Shown here piece by piece: positions 16,901-25,476 of a stretch of DNA of 64,000 nucleotides. The first letter of the stretch is position 1. Each line of letters starts with the position of its first letter. Origin of the DNA: Chitinophaga sp. sic0106 (GTDB lineage Bacteria; Bacteroidota; Bacteroidia; Chitinophagales; Chitinophagaceae); the NCBI RefSeq assembly GCF_019219075.1, contig NZ_JAHUWJ010000003.1, forward strand, positions 248,001-312,000, in the 5' to 3' direction. The notes under the pieces were generated by a model. It worked only from the letters and a program-made list of their open reading frames with translations, was not told the DNA's origin and did not search any database. The position numbers and the translations under genes were made by a program.

Positions 16901-17452
16901 ATACGTACCGGCAGGGATGTTATTGATCACAAACACACCCCGATCATTGGTGGAGGTACCGAGGCCGGAAGGTTTCAGGCGGATAGTAGCACCTATTACC
17001 GGTTGCCCGCTACCGTTGATCACTTTTCCGGAAACACTGGTGGCAGCAGCTTGCTCCGGATCATCCGTTGCAAGCGTTATCTGGTTTTTAGGGGAGATGG
17101 TAATGACCCTGTTTCTGATACTGTACCGAAATGGCTGGTCTTTAAATACCAGTTCAAGGAATTTTTCCAGTTCCATTTCTTTAACATTTATACTTACCGG
17201 TTTGGCGGCAGTCAGTATTTTCTCATCAAAAAAGAAAGAGTAGCCGGTTTGCTTTTCTACGGTGGATAACACATGAGCAAGTGTCCCTGCCTGTACGGTC
17301 ACGGATACTTTACCCTGGGCTTTCCCTGTAGCATACCCGTTGATGATGAAAGTCAACATTAGCATTACCGCCATCCTCAAAACACGCATTGTTTTGTGGC
17401 GCTGGCTCAACCAGGAGTTTCCGGGTCGTTTAATACCTACACGTTTTAACAT
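13928..17452 (-). CDS. SusC/RagA TonB-linked outer-membrane protein with STN signalling domain
   Basis: 1174 aa. A signal/transmembrane stretch near residues 22-45 is followed by the secretin/TonB N-terminal (STN) domain at about 50-115 (VSVTVQAGTLAHVLSTVEKQ, SINVKEMELEKFLELVF). A carboxypeptidase-regulatory-like domain (140-220), the TonB plug (about 230-350, with DVTILKDAAATAIYGSRAAAGV) and the 22-strand barrel follow, ending RYMIGAQLSF. STN domains contact a FecR-type anti-sigma factor, and fecR and ECF sigma genes lie just upstream, so the receptor should signal uptake to its own regulation. Confidence 0.94.
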   Translation of the reverse strand: MLKRVGIKRPGNSWLSQRHKTMRVLRMAVMLMLTFIINGYATGKAQGKVSVTVQAGTLAHVLSTVEKQTGYSFFFDEKILTAAKPVSINVKEMELEKFLELVFKDQPFRYSIRNRVITISPKNQITLATDDPEQAAATSVSGKVINGSGQPVIGATIRLKPSGLGTSTNDRGVFVINNIPAGTYTLEISCIGFTHTSEKITVNKQPVELLFTMKEKVIEQKEVVISTGYTSKKTGEMTGSVQRISGDDLRMGITSADPASLLKGRVAGVYIAEQNAADPTSSGGQLFVRGQSSIAGVGLDQVNEFVIPTLSYGPLLVLDGVIMPNQNLKDLVTPQEIQDITILKDAAATAIYGSRAAAGVMVVTTKKGRTEKTRITADIKHGINIPNTGNMHFMAGPELYDLQQKFFTENYAQNNASLTPLFPTVADYLNYMLPAQEAVANSYDWTKYAFRTSHTTDVNIAASGGSDKTKFYIGATYYKEDATSIVNSLTRKTFRLNLDTRLTDRLTASMSINGIMNNGSRDINSVAGSVQTYIPWANPYNSAGALTPALQYKMGGNQQVKGNPLYDNQYNFYNLQSQLFFGSIKLDYKITDWLSLSSTNSGNLNYNKNVQYIDVRTYDGGSSIFAPQGYLGTTTGNLMSYLTSNQLSFNKRIGDHSIRALAAFEFGQTTSEDMLVNVNHVRAGYPVISLAREMGGPADLSFYGIPSTKVGNLEGGKDVRAVYSIFGEAGYTYKGRYSLSGSIRTDASSSFGSNNRYGTFYSGGAAWNISSEQFLEQSKWLNMLKLRMNYGTSGSQLGDNFLTRTLYDPREVYSGSGAATITVLGNPDLRWEITKTLSTGIDVELFNRLTANIDFYRRRSQDLIQKVTLPPMAGFPTQWQNAAVVQNTGLEVVLNSQNIMRRNFTWNTSFNFSWNKNQIVSLANDSLRQGYYDQNSFYLYKGDDINSLKAVKYAGVDPQTGKPLFEKLQFDAKGQRIGVEYVNTLAEVGADRDSRQFQTVGSFQPRFYGGLTNTFSYKNFLLSVLITYAIKYTMTNNYAANAQMAFIDRFNQLKYTNAQIPWTTPGQTNATEPSLYYQATTNYFGSDKYMHDASNASLRNIRLSYELPKAFIERLKLANATVYATADNIYTLYSKKIIASSPEGPAVGEAQNFGNSGGVLGIPRRYMIGAQLSF

Positions 17453-17551
17453 ACTTTTGGTTGATTAGATGATTAAACATACGGCTGTACAGGACTCATA
17501 AAATAGCCCTACAGCGGTTTATAGTTGGTTACTGATTAGTGGCTGGATGAG

Positions 17552-18682
17552 CTATTCCCCATAAACGATAATCGTTCTGTTGTCCAATTTATATTTCACA
17601 TTTACATCCCGGAGTATCTCCAATACTTCCGACAGGCGTAGCTCTTTGGAGAGCTTACCTCTGAACATTTGTGTTGGCAGCGTTCCATCATACCTGACGT
17701 CTACATCATACCACCTGGATAGCTGGTTCATGACGGTTTTTATATCGGCATGACTGAAGTCGAACTGGCCGTTTTTCCAGGCGACCACCTGTGCTGTATT
17801 TACATTGTTTATAATATTCATGGTAGTGGCCAGTACCTGTGCCTGCTGACCAGGTCTAAGTATCAGCGGCTTTATAGCTGTTGCTCCTACTGCTACTGCA
17901 CCAGCTAACAGGGTAGTTTTAGTGCTGCCTTCCTCCGGATAGGCGTTCACATTAAAATGCGTTCCTAATACGCGGATACTTACGCCGTCGTTTACGGTTA
18001 CGACGAAGGGTTTATCCGCATTTGCAGCCACTTCAAAGTATGCTTCCCCGGTCATTTCCACCTGCCGGTTTGTTCCTTTAAAAGTGGTAGGATACCTGAT
18101 GGAACTTGCAGCGTTCAGCCATACGGCAGTACCATCGGGCAAGGTTACACGATATTGTCCGCCACGCGGGGTTTTAAGCGTGTTATACGCTATTTTTTCC
18201 GATGACTGGTGACTGTCATAATTGAGCTCGCCGTTTTGCTGGCTCACTGTACAGGCACCCTGGCGAATCAACTGAGACCCGGTGCTGTCGAGGGATACCA
18301 CGCGTCCGTCTTCTAACGTCAGCATGGCTTTATTATAACCAGGTAAGATATTGGTGACAGTAACCGGAGGATTTGCGTGGTGCTGTTGATACAGATAGTA
18401 TCCTCCGACACTTAATAATAACAGTATCGCAGCTGCGGCGGCGCTCCTGCGCAAATTCAGTATCCTGCTGCGTGGCGCAGGTTTATAGAGTATTTGTTGC
18501 AGCAGATGTGTACCATCAGGCACGTTGGCATCCGGTAATGTTAATACTTCCCACTCCTGCTTCATCATTATTTCCAGGTCAATATTACTTACTTTCTCTA
18601 CCAGTTGCATCAGCTCCTGCTCTTCATCAGCCGAAGCCTTACCTTCAAAGTACCGGTGAAATAATTCAGCTATTCTTTCCAT
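17552..18682 (-). CDS. FecR-family anti-sigma factor
   Basis: 376 aa. The N-terminal cytoplasmic part (1-80) is followed by one transmembrane helix (about 83-103, AAAAAILLLLSVGGYYLYQQ). The periplasmic FecR domain lies at about 165-270 (TPRGGQYRVTLPDGTAVWLNA, GEAYFEVAANADKPFVV). The C-terminal DUF4974-type region is at about 305-376 (FDFSHADIKTVMNQLSRWYDV). It should hold the ECF sigma encoded at 18909 inactive until the STN domain of the SusC protein signals. It lies between the two partner genes on the same strand, with a repeat-bearing 226-bp gap before it. Confidence 0.93.
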   Translation of the reverse strand: MERIAELFHRYFEGKASADEEQELMQLVEKVSNIDLEIMMKQEWEVLTLPDANVPDGTHLLQQILYKPAPRSRILNLRRSAAAAAILLLLSVGGYYLYQQHHANPPVTVTNILPGYNKAMLTLEDGRVVSLDSTGSQLIRQGACTVSQQNGELNYDSHQSSEKIAYNTLKTPRGGQYRVTLPDGTAVWLNAASSIRYPTTFKGTNRQVEMTGEAYFEVAANADKPFVVTVNDGVSIRVLGTHFNVNAYPEEGSTKTTLLAGAVAVGATAIKPLILRPGQQAQVLATTMNIINNVNTAQVVAWKNGQFDFSHADIKTVMNQLSRWYDVDVRYDGTLPTQMFRGKLSKELRLSEVLEILRDVNVKYKLDNRTIIVYGE

Positions 18683-18767
18683 TTACTATTATTATTGCAA
18701 GCCTCGGAGGCGCCGTACCAGCGGCGTTGGCATCTCCCTAAATAAAAATTGCAAACCTGCTGTTATA

Positions 18768-18799
18768 TATTAAGACACCTGGTTACTTCAAAAAGTATA
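18768..18799 (-). repeat. Duplicated promoter-like element before fecR, copy 1
   Basis: Read on the minus strand: TATACTTTTT, 6 nt, ACCAGGTGTCTTAATA. The second copy lies exactly 101 bp away at 18869. The two conserved blocks (10 and 16 bp, one mismatch) flank an unconserved 6-nt spacer. Confidence 0.6.
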
Positions 18800-18868
18800 T
18801 GCTGATGAGTAACTTTTTTTTGATGCCGTTAAAATAGGGTACGTTCATTTGCAGGATACCACAATAGC

Positions 18869-18900
18869 TATTAAGACACGTGGTGCGGGGAAAAAGTATA
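18869..18900 (-). repeat. Duplicated promoter-like element before fecR, copy 2
   Basis: Minus strand: TATACTTTTT, 6 nt, ACCACGTGTCTTAATA. It begins 8 bp past the end of the sigma gene. A two-block layout with fixed spacing suits a sigma-dependent promoter or a regulator site for fecR. Confidence 0.6.
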
Positions 18901-18908
18901 CGGGGATT

Positions 18909-19490
18909 TTACTTTTCTTCAGAAAACAAGACCAGTAATAAGGTAATGGCCAATCCGAGGGAGGACTGATTTTTTACATGCTGCGTAATGAGGCTCACTG
19001 CCTGTTGCATATATTTTTTAACGGTAGGAAGCGCAATACCCAGTTCTCTGGCTATTTCAGCCTGTTTCATTTTATCGATCCTGTTCATGGTCCACACTTT
19101 GCGACAATGTTCAGGCAATTGCCGGATGGCCTCATCAATAAGTGATAGCTGCCAGGCACGCTGTTCATCTTCAGCTTCCGCGGGTAAGGTATTCAGTATG
19201 GCTTGCCGCCGTGACATGTTACGGATCGCATTCAGGGCATGATGGCGTGCCATTACCCAGAGGTAGTTACTAAATTTGTCCACGAATTCCAGTGCTTCGC
19301 GGCCCTGCCAGATCTTCATAAAAACATCCTGGAGGATACTTTCTGTATCGGCGTGTACCCTTGTAATCCTATTGATATAAGTATAGAGTAATGGGTAATA
19401 ATGGTCGAATATGACTGCAAATGCCTGCTCGTCACCTGCCGCTATGCGCTGCAGCAGCTCTTTCTCTTCGTATGATTGAATAGCCGGCAA
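18909..19490 (-). CDS. ECF sigma factor, FecR-partner type
   Basis: 193 aa. Region 2 (about 10-90) includes FDHYYPLLYTYINRITRVHAD and FSNYLWVMARHHALNAIR. Region 4 (about 120-172) includes IRQLPEHCRKVWTMNRIDKM and the helix-turn-helix AEIARELGIALPTVKKYMQQAV. The C-terminus has a short hydrophobic helix (LGLAITLLLVLFS, 178-190), often seen in this subgroup. The order sigma, FecR, SusC(STN), SusD on one strand is the standard trans-envelope signalling cassette. It should direct transcription of the SusC operon and perhaps of its own. Confidence 0.93.
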   Translation of the reverse strand: MPAIQSYEEKELLQRIAAGDEQAFAVIFDHYYPLLYTYINRITRVHADTESILQDVFMKIWQGREALEFVDKFSNYLWVMARHHALNAIRNMSRRQAILNTLPAEAEDEQRAWQLSLIDEAIRQLPEHCRKVWTMNRIDKMKQAEIARELGIALPTVKKYMQQAVSLITQHVKNQSSLGLAITLLLVLFSEEK

Positions 19491-19885
19491 AATTTTGGTC
19501 CTATATTTTTTTGCAAACTATAAAAAAATAAATAAATCTAAAAAGTTGATTTTGCCGCAGGCAGGATAGTACAGGACAATCATCCCGGCTACAAATCGTA
19601 ATTTCCTGTATTGACGATAGTTTACCACGAGGCATCGGCAAATATTTAATTCCATGTACGTTATGAATTCACACGCTATCTGTATTTTCAACAATATGGT
19701 ACAGGACAGGCTATAGGCCGGTGCTGACATTCCCTCCTCTCAAAACCACTTTCAGCTACGGGCAATAGCTAGTTATACACCCATCGGAGGCGCCGTGTTA
19801 ATTTCCTATTTCCGGACCACATTGTACAGGTCCGGCCAACACGCTTGTGCTTATTCTCCATCCACTAAATACTCAACGATTCCAC
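19491..19885. promoter_or_regulatory. Divergent intergenic region with repeated GTACAGGAC words
   Basis: 395 bp without a credible gene between the ECF sigma (minus) and the PL11 lyase (plus). GTACAGGAC occurs at 19569-19577 and 19699-19707, and the variant GTACAGGTC at 19824-19832, the last next to a CCGGACC/GGTCCGG hairpin (19812-19835). The same nonamer occurs at 17487-17495, in the SusC leader. These may be regulator or promoter elements. Confidence 0.4.
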
Positions 19886-22800
19886 ATGAAAAAATCTGTA
19901 CTACTATTTTCTATGGTGCTGTTACTGTTTATTACCGGCAGCACTTACGCCCAGCAATGGAAAATTCTGGGCAATGAGCAGGCCCTTGCCTCGCTGGCAT
20001 CTGCCCATACCAATATCGCACTCGTAGGGGATGTACCCTATGTGGTATTCACCGAAGGCGGCATCGCCAAGGTGAAGAAAATGCAGGCCGACAGCACCTG
20101 GGCACAGGTAGGCGGCAATGTAACCAGTGCCAGTACCACCTATACCCGACTATATGCAGATCAAACCGGTGTACTGTATGTGACTTATGTAGACGCTGCC
20201 ACCGGCAACAAGCTCGCCGTAAAAACGTACAATACCGCTACCAGCGCCTGGGAGCCAATGGATGGCAATACAGCCAACCTATATGTTTCTGCCGGTTCTG
20301 TGACCAACAGCGTATCGCAGTACAGTTCTACTCCCCGCAGCACGCTCGCATTCGACTCCAACCACAGGCCTTATATCGCTTTTGGCGATAACGGCAACCT
20401 GGTCCCATTTGTGAAAATGTTCGATGGTAGCAGCTGGGTAACTGTAGGCGGCAGCTCCGTGAATGCAGCCGCCAAAGCCGTTGCCCTCAGCCTGATCCTC
20501 GATGAAAATGATATGCCCTGGCTGGTTTTCTGTAACCTGAGCAGCAACACCGCTACCACGGGTAGTATGGCACTGTATAACTTCAACGGCAGTACCTGGG
20601 TGGCCGCTACCTCCACCCTTTCCGGCATCCGCCATACCAGTATGGCGGTGCAGTCGGCCGATAACCTGGCCATTGCTTACTTCAACACTGGCAACTCCAA
20701 CCGCGCCACGGTCATCACCTATAACAGAACCACCGGCACCTGGGGTACCGCCACTTCCCTTTCAGGTCGTGATGCACCGGCCATCAGCATGCTGCGCGAT
20801 CAAAGCGGTAACCTCTACTGCTCTTTCATTGATGCAGTCAGCAGCAGTTCCGTTTCTGCCGCCCGCGTGTTTAAGCAGTATGTGGGCACTACCGCCTGGC
20901 GGGAGCTGAAAGACCCGGCAGTAGCTACCGGCATCGACCAGCCGGTGGGCAACCTGAGCATCGCTATTGGCAGCGATACGGCCAGTCCCGCCATCGCCTA
21001 TACGAAAACAAACAGCAGCAGTATATCCACGCCCGTAGTACGTGGCTATATACCGCCACCCGATCCGATAATGATGACCACAGCCGTGCTGACGGGTGTT
21101 ACACCTACCACGGCCACCGGCGGCGGGCATATTACAGACGATGGCGGTTCCCCTATTATTGAAAGAGGACTCGTATATGGACTCAACACCAACCCTACCA
21201 CTGCCGGCAATAAAGTGGCCGCAGCCAGCGCAGACACTGGTGTGTACACTGTTACACTAAATAACCTCACCCCTGCCACGGCTTACTATGTGCGCGCCTA
21301 TGCTATTAATGCCGGCGGCACCAGCTATGGTAACAATATTCGCCTAAGCACCCTCTCCACCCCCGATGCCGTGGTGACGGCTCCCAGGCAAATGGAATAC
21401 CTCACCAGGGCGGTGGTGGCCGTGCGCCGCAATGCCGCTACGGTGTACATCGGGTGGCGACTCCTTGGTACCGATCCGCAAGACATTGCCTTTAACGTGT
21501 ACCGCGACAGTATTAAAATCAACACCACACCTGTCACCACTTCCACCAACTTCGTAGACAGCACCACCACCAATCACCAATATACCGTGCGCCCGGTCCT
21601 TAACGGTGCCGAAGGCGCACCAACACCTGCCATGGAGGTATGGGCCAGCAATCAAATGCAGATCCCATTACAGATTCCGCCGGGTGGCACCACGTTTGAC
21701 GGGGTGGCCTATACGTACACCGCCAACGACTGCTCCGTAGGCGATGTGGACGGCGATGGCGTATATGAAATATTCCTGAAGTGGGACCCTACAAAGCTCA
21801 ATCATAACTCCGGCGGCTACTCCGGTGATCAGATCATCGATTGTTATGAGCTGGACGGTACGCTGCTATGGCGTATCAACCTCGGGAAAAATATCAATGC
21901 AGGCCCGCACTTTACCCAGTTCATGGTGTACGACCTGGATGGCGACGGTAAAGCAGAAATGGCCTGTAAAACTGCCGATGGCACCATCGATGGTACCGGC
22001 ACCGTTATCGGTGATCCGGTAGTGGATTACCGCAACAGCGGCGGCTGGGCCGATCAGGGACCTGAATACCTTACCGTGTTCAATGGCCTTACCGGCAGGG
22101 CCATGGCTACCGTTAACTATGAGCCACCAAGAGGTGCCTATGCCGACTGGGGAGATAATTACGGCAATCGTGCAGAACGTTACGTAAACGCTATTGCCTA
22201 CCTGGATGGCGTGCGACCCAGTTTGATTATGGGTCGTGGTTATTACAATAAGCTGGTGCGTGCCGCCTACGACTGGCGCAACGGCCAGCTGACGCTGCGC
22301 TGGAAGTTTGATAGCAAAGATCCCAACAACCCGGCCAACGAGGCATACAGCGGCATGGGCAATCACCAGATGACCATCGGCGATGTGGATGGCGATGGTA
22401 AAGATGAAGTGATCAACGGCGCATGTGCCATCGACGACGACGGTACCCGCCTGTGGAGCAACCGCAATGGTCACGGCGATGCCCTGCACATGACCGATAT
22501 GGACCCTGATCACCCGGGACTGGAGATCTGGCAATGCCAGGAGAGTCCGGGCGATTACGCGCCCTATGGCCTCCGTTTCAACGATGCTAAAACAGGAGAA
22601 ACACTTTTTGGGGTGCCTACTACCGGCGATGTGGGTCGCGCCCTGGCAGCAGATATCGACTCCGCCTATAAAGGCTACGAAGTGTGGGGTTCCTCCGGCA
22701 ACGGCGTGTACAGCTTAAAAGGGGAACTGATTTCCACCAACCGCCCTTCATATAACCATGCTGTATGGTGGGACGGCGACCTGGCCCGGGAACTGTTGGA

Positions 22801-24280
22801 TGGCAACGTGCTGGATAAGTGGCGCCCCTCACCGGTGAATGCCATGACCCGCCTGTTCACCATTTACCAGGCAGCCCCGGTGACCGGCAACAACGATACT
22901 AAAAAGAATCCTTGTCTCACCGCGGACCTGCTGGGCGACTGGCGCGAGGAAATACTCCTGCGCAGATCTGATAATACAGCCCTCGTATTGTTTACCACCA
23001 ATATTCCCACGGAGCACCGCATTACTACACTGATGCATGATCCGCAATACCGCACAGCGGTGGCCTGGCAAAATTCCGGCTACAATCAGCCGCCATATCC
23101 ATCTTTCTATCTGGGTTATGATATGGAGACACCGGCGCAACCAAACATCGCCGTAACGGATCTGATAGCTCCTGCCATCAGCAGCATCAGCCGACAGGAT
23201 GCGGATTCCACCAATGCTACCAGTGTGAATTATCGTGTAGTGTTTACCGAAAGTGTAACCGGGGTAACACCCGCTTCATTTGGCGTGATTGCTGATACCA
23301 GTATTACCGGCAACGTAACAGCAGTTACCGCGATATCACCTGCGGTGTATTCCGTTACCATCGGCAACCTGCAAGGCGAAGGCAATGTTCGGCTGGAGGT
23401 AAATGGAACAACTGGCATAACAGATAGCAATGGCAATTCCCCGCTTGCGGATAGCAATAACGTTATCGCCTATACGCGGATGCGTGCAGCGCAAGCCATT
23501 ACCTTCTCCCCGATACCTGAAAAAGCCTTTGGCAGCAATAATTTCAATCCGGGCGCTACTGCTACATCAGGACTGGAGGTCGTGTATAGCAGCAATGATC
23601 ACAATATCGCATCGATTGTAAACGGACAAGTACATATAAATGGCCTGGGCATTGCGGCGCTTACTGCTGCCCAGCCGGGTAACAACCTATACAAAGCCGC
23701 TACAGCTCAAACACAGTTACTAACGGTGAAGGATATGGTAAGCCCGGAGCAGCCAGCGGCTCTCACGGCGTTTAAAGCCACTGCTCACAATGTAAAGCTG
23801 GTGTGGCTGGCTCCTGCGGATGATATTGGGGTAACAGGATATTTTGTTTACAGAGATGGCGCGTTGCTCAATTCAACGCCGGTAAGTACTACTTCATTTA
23901 CCACGGATGCACCGATAGGAAACAACGTATATACGTTTACGGTAGTTGCTACAGATGCTGCCGGTAATCGTTCAGCAGAGAGTGCGCCTGCCAGTTATAC
24001 CAACGGTAATGGCGGCGGCCATGGCGCGGAAGATATGCTGACCATCTTCCCAAATCCAACAAATGGCAACTTTAAAGTACGGCTAAGTAGTGCAGAGGAA
24101 GGACCGGTTACCATCACTGTGCGTAACCAGAGCGGATTGATAGTGCAATACCTCACCGGCAATAAGCAGGGTGAAGTATTCCAGCAAAATGTAGACCTGA
24201 AAAAAGCCAGCAGTGGTATGTACCTGGTAACGGTGACGCTGGGATTGTATGCGAAAACTTCAATTGTAATAGTTCAATAA
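19886..24280 (+). CDS. Secreted rhamnogalacturonan lyase, PL11 type, multidomain with T9SS tail
   Basis: 1464 aa from the ATG at 19886; the frame is open upstream, but the signal peptide (MKKSVLLFSMVLLLFITG, cut after YAQ) fixes the start. Residues 20-385 look like a beta-propeller of about 50-residue units. A fibronectin-III-like domain lies at about 390-485. The PL11 catalytic domain spans about 500-1080, with Ca-binding-type loops SVGDVDGDGVYEIF, YDLDGDGKAEM and IGDVDGDGKDEV. Ig-like and FN3 domains follow (1085-1370), then a type IX sorting tail (LTIFPNPTNGNFKV to the end). PL11 enzymes cut the rhamnogalacturonan-I backbone of pectin. The usual catalytic unit is about 600 aa, so this is an extended form. 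Confidence 0.9.
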   Translation: MKKSVLLFSMVLLLFITGSTYAQQWKILGNEQALASLASAHTNIALVGDVPYVVFTEGGIAKVKKMQADSTWAQVGGNVTSASTTYTRLYADQTGVLYVTYVDAATGNKLAVKTYNTATSAWEPMDGNTANLYVSAGSVTNSVSQYSSTPRSTLAFDSNHRPYIAFGDNGNLVPFVKMFDGSSWVTVGGSSVNAAAKAVALSLILDENDMPWLVFCNLSSNTATTGSMALYNFNGSTWVAATSTLSGIRHTSMAVQSADNLAIAYFNTGNSNRATVITYNRTTGTWGTATSLSGRDAPAISMLRDQSGNLYCSFIDAVSSSSVSAARVFKQYVGTTAWRELKDPAVATGIDQPVGNLSIAIGSDTASPAIAYTKTNSSSISTPVVRGYIPPPDPIMMTTAVLTGVTPTTATGGGHITDDGGSPIIERGLVYGLNTNPTTAGNKVAAASADTGVYTVTLNNLTPATAYYVRAYAINAGGTSYGNNIRLSTLSTPDAVVTAPRQMEYLTRAVVAVRRNAATVYIGWRLLGTDPQDIAFNVYRDSIKINTTPVTTSTNFVDSTTTNHQYTVRPVLNGAEGAPTPAMEVWASNQMQIPLQIPPGGTTFDGVAYTYTANDCSVGDVDGDGVYEIFLKWDPTKLNHNSGGYSGDQIIDCYELDGTLLWRINLGKNINAGPHFTQFMVYDLDGDGKAEMACKTADGTIDGTGTVIGDPVVDYRNSGGWADQGPEYLTVFNGLTGRAMATVNYEPPRGAYADWGDNYGNRAERYVNAIAYLDGVRPSLIMGRGYYNKLVRAAYDWRNGQLTLRWKFDSKDPNNPANEAYSGMGNHQMTIGDVDGDGKDEVINGACAIDDDGTRLWSNRNGHGDALHMTDMDPDHPGLEIWQCQESPGDYAPYGLRFNDAKTGETLFGVPTTGDVGRALAADIDSAYKGYEVWGSSGNGVYSLKGELISTNRPSYNHAVWWDGDLARELLDGNVLDKWRPSPVNAMTRLFTIYQAAPVTGNNDTKKNPCLTADLLGDWREEILLRRSDNTALVLFTTNIPTEHRITTLMHDPQYRTAVAWQNSGYNQPPYPSFYLGYDMETPAQPNIAVTDLIAPAISSISRQDADSTNATSVNYRVVFTESVTGVTPASFGVIADTSITGNVTAVTAISPAVYSVTIGNLQGEGNVRLEVNGTTGITDSNGNSPLADSNNVIAYTRMRAAQAITFSPIPEKAFGSNNFNPGATATSGLEVVYSSNDHNIASIVNGQVHINGLGIAALTAAQPGNNLYKAATAQTQLLTVKDMVSPEQPAALTAFKATAHNVKLVWLAPADDIGVTGYFVYRDGALLNSTPVSTTSFTTDAPIGNNVYTFTVVATDAAGNRSAESAPASYTNGNGGGHGAEDMLTIFPNPTNGNFKVRLSSAEEGPVTITVRNQSGLIVQYLTGNKQGEVFQQNVDLKKASSGMYLVTVTLGLYAKTSIVIVQ

Positions 24281-24301
24281 AACGTGGGTTTTAAAATCAA
24301 C

Positions 24302-24328
24302 AAAGGGCGGCTTTTCAGCCGCCCTTTT
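24302..24328. terminator. Bidirectional terminator between convergent genes
   Basis: AAAGGGCGGC / GCCGCCCTTT, 10-bp stem with 6-nt loop and T-rich flanks on both strands, between the PL11 lyase and the DUF2167 gene. Confidence 0.85.
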
Positions 24329-24347
24329 CGTTTTATATCAGGTGTAT

Positions 24348-25322
24348 TTACAATGTGGCAGGAGGTTCATCAGCAGGAACTTCCGCTGGCACCTGTGCCA
24401 AAGGCTCTTCCTCCTTTTTACGGCCGATGAATTTACGCAGGTAACCCACCAGCGCCAGAAAGCCCAGCACAATGAATTTCCAGCCGGCCGCCAGGAACTT
24501 TAAGATGAGCGCAAAGAAGCCTACTTTAGCCAGAATCTTACCCGCTACCAGTCCGCCGATAGTCCATGCAGCCACATCATCTACTTTAGGATCAAAGTCA
24601 AAATAAGTATTTCCCTCCGTGAAGGTGGCCATGTGCAGTACTTTACTAATATCCGCTTTTACCAGTGGCAATTCCTGCATGGTACATACCGCGTTGAGCG
24701 ACAAAATACCATGGCGGCCGAGGATACGGATCTGGTAATTGAGCGTATTGGCGCCTGCTTCATGATCGTCGAAATGGATTTCCTTTGCCCAGTGCAATAC
24801 TTTATTTTCCTTGTCGTAGAAAGGTTTTTGGGCCCATCCTACAAAGTGTATGGCCGCATAACCAGCTTTCGCACGTTCTTCGTTTTCGCCTTTCTCCTCT
24901 TTCTGCATGGTTTTGAGCATCTCGTCGTAATCGATTTTCTCCGCATCATCGTCTTTTACATATCCGATGTCCTCAAATTCTACGATGAAGGCATAACTAC
25001 TGTCAGAAAACGGATCAGATTTTTCAGGAAAGATCATGCCGAGGGTATTGGCAGCATTGGCTTCCGGGTTGCCCCACAGCTTGGTGAGTACGTACTTGCT
25101 TTGTTCGGCATTCAGGAATTTAAACCCTGCAGGGATCTTGATCTCCGCCTTGCCGCCGGGTAGTTGAATTGTACCGGTTTCATACTTTTGTGTGCTGCGG
25201 ATGGAATCAATAATGTGGTTGACCTGCTCCTGGTAGATTTCGGCTGAATCGCGGACAGGGTCCGCCTTTAATTGAAGAGCTGCTAACAGAAAGGTGGCAG
25301 CCAGGTATAGGTATTTGCGCAT
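24348..25322 (-). CDS. DUF2167 family membrane protein
   Basis: 324 aa from MRKYLYLAATFLLAALQL at 25322; an upstream in-frame ATG adds 23 residues that do not look like a signal peptide. DUF2167 features are QLPGGKAEIKIPAGFKFLNA near the N-terminus, LWGNPEANAANTLGMIFPE, and the repeated Trp-rich part VGWAQKPFYDKENKVLHWAKE. Two hydrophobic helices lie near residues 240-300, and the acidic, Pro-rich tail is probably cytoplasmic. The function is unknown. It is followed on the same strand by nothing but the terminator, and it stands beside DUF3137 and LemA genes. Confidence 0.85.
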   Translation of the reverse strand: MRKYLYLAATFLLAALQLKADPVRDSAEIYQEQVNHIIDSIRSTQKYETGTIQLPGGKAEIKIPAGFKFLNAEQSKYVLTKLWGNPEANAANTLGMIFPEKSDPFSDSSYAFIVEFEDIGYVKDDDAEKIDYDEMLKTMQKEEKGENEERAKAGYAAIHFVGWAQKPFYDKENKVLHWAKEIHFDDHEAGANTLNYQIRILGRHGILSLNAVCTMQELPLVKADISKVLHMATFTEGNTYFDFDPKVDDVAAWTIGGLVAGKILAKVGFFALILKFLAAGWKFIVLGFLALVGYLRKFIGRKKEEEPLAQVPAEVPADEPPATL

Positions 25323-25476
25323 AATGATGAAAAATTTCGGGGGCAAATTGCGACAAAATACGGGAAGAAGAAAAAAATGCGCTGAAAGCACTGTCCATGG
25401 CGGATTGGCAAATCAGCGCAAATTATCAAGTACGTCAGTTTTCTCCATGAACATGCTTTTCCTGCACGCCCGGTTC

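Noticed and set aside
19518..19730. A 70-codon open frame in the sigma/PL11 intergenic region
   Set aside because: No credible start context, family or conserved pattern; the stretch is better explained as a regulatory region.
21866..22534. A 222-codon minus-strand open frame inside the PL11 lyase gene
   Set aside because: It lies fully opposite the catalytic domain; its hydrophobic, repetitive translation is a by-product of the DxDGDG repeats.
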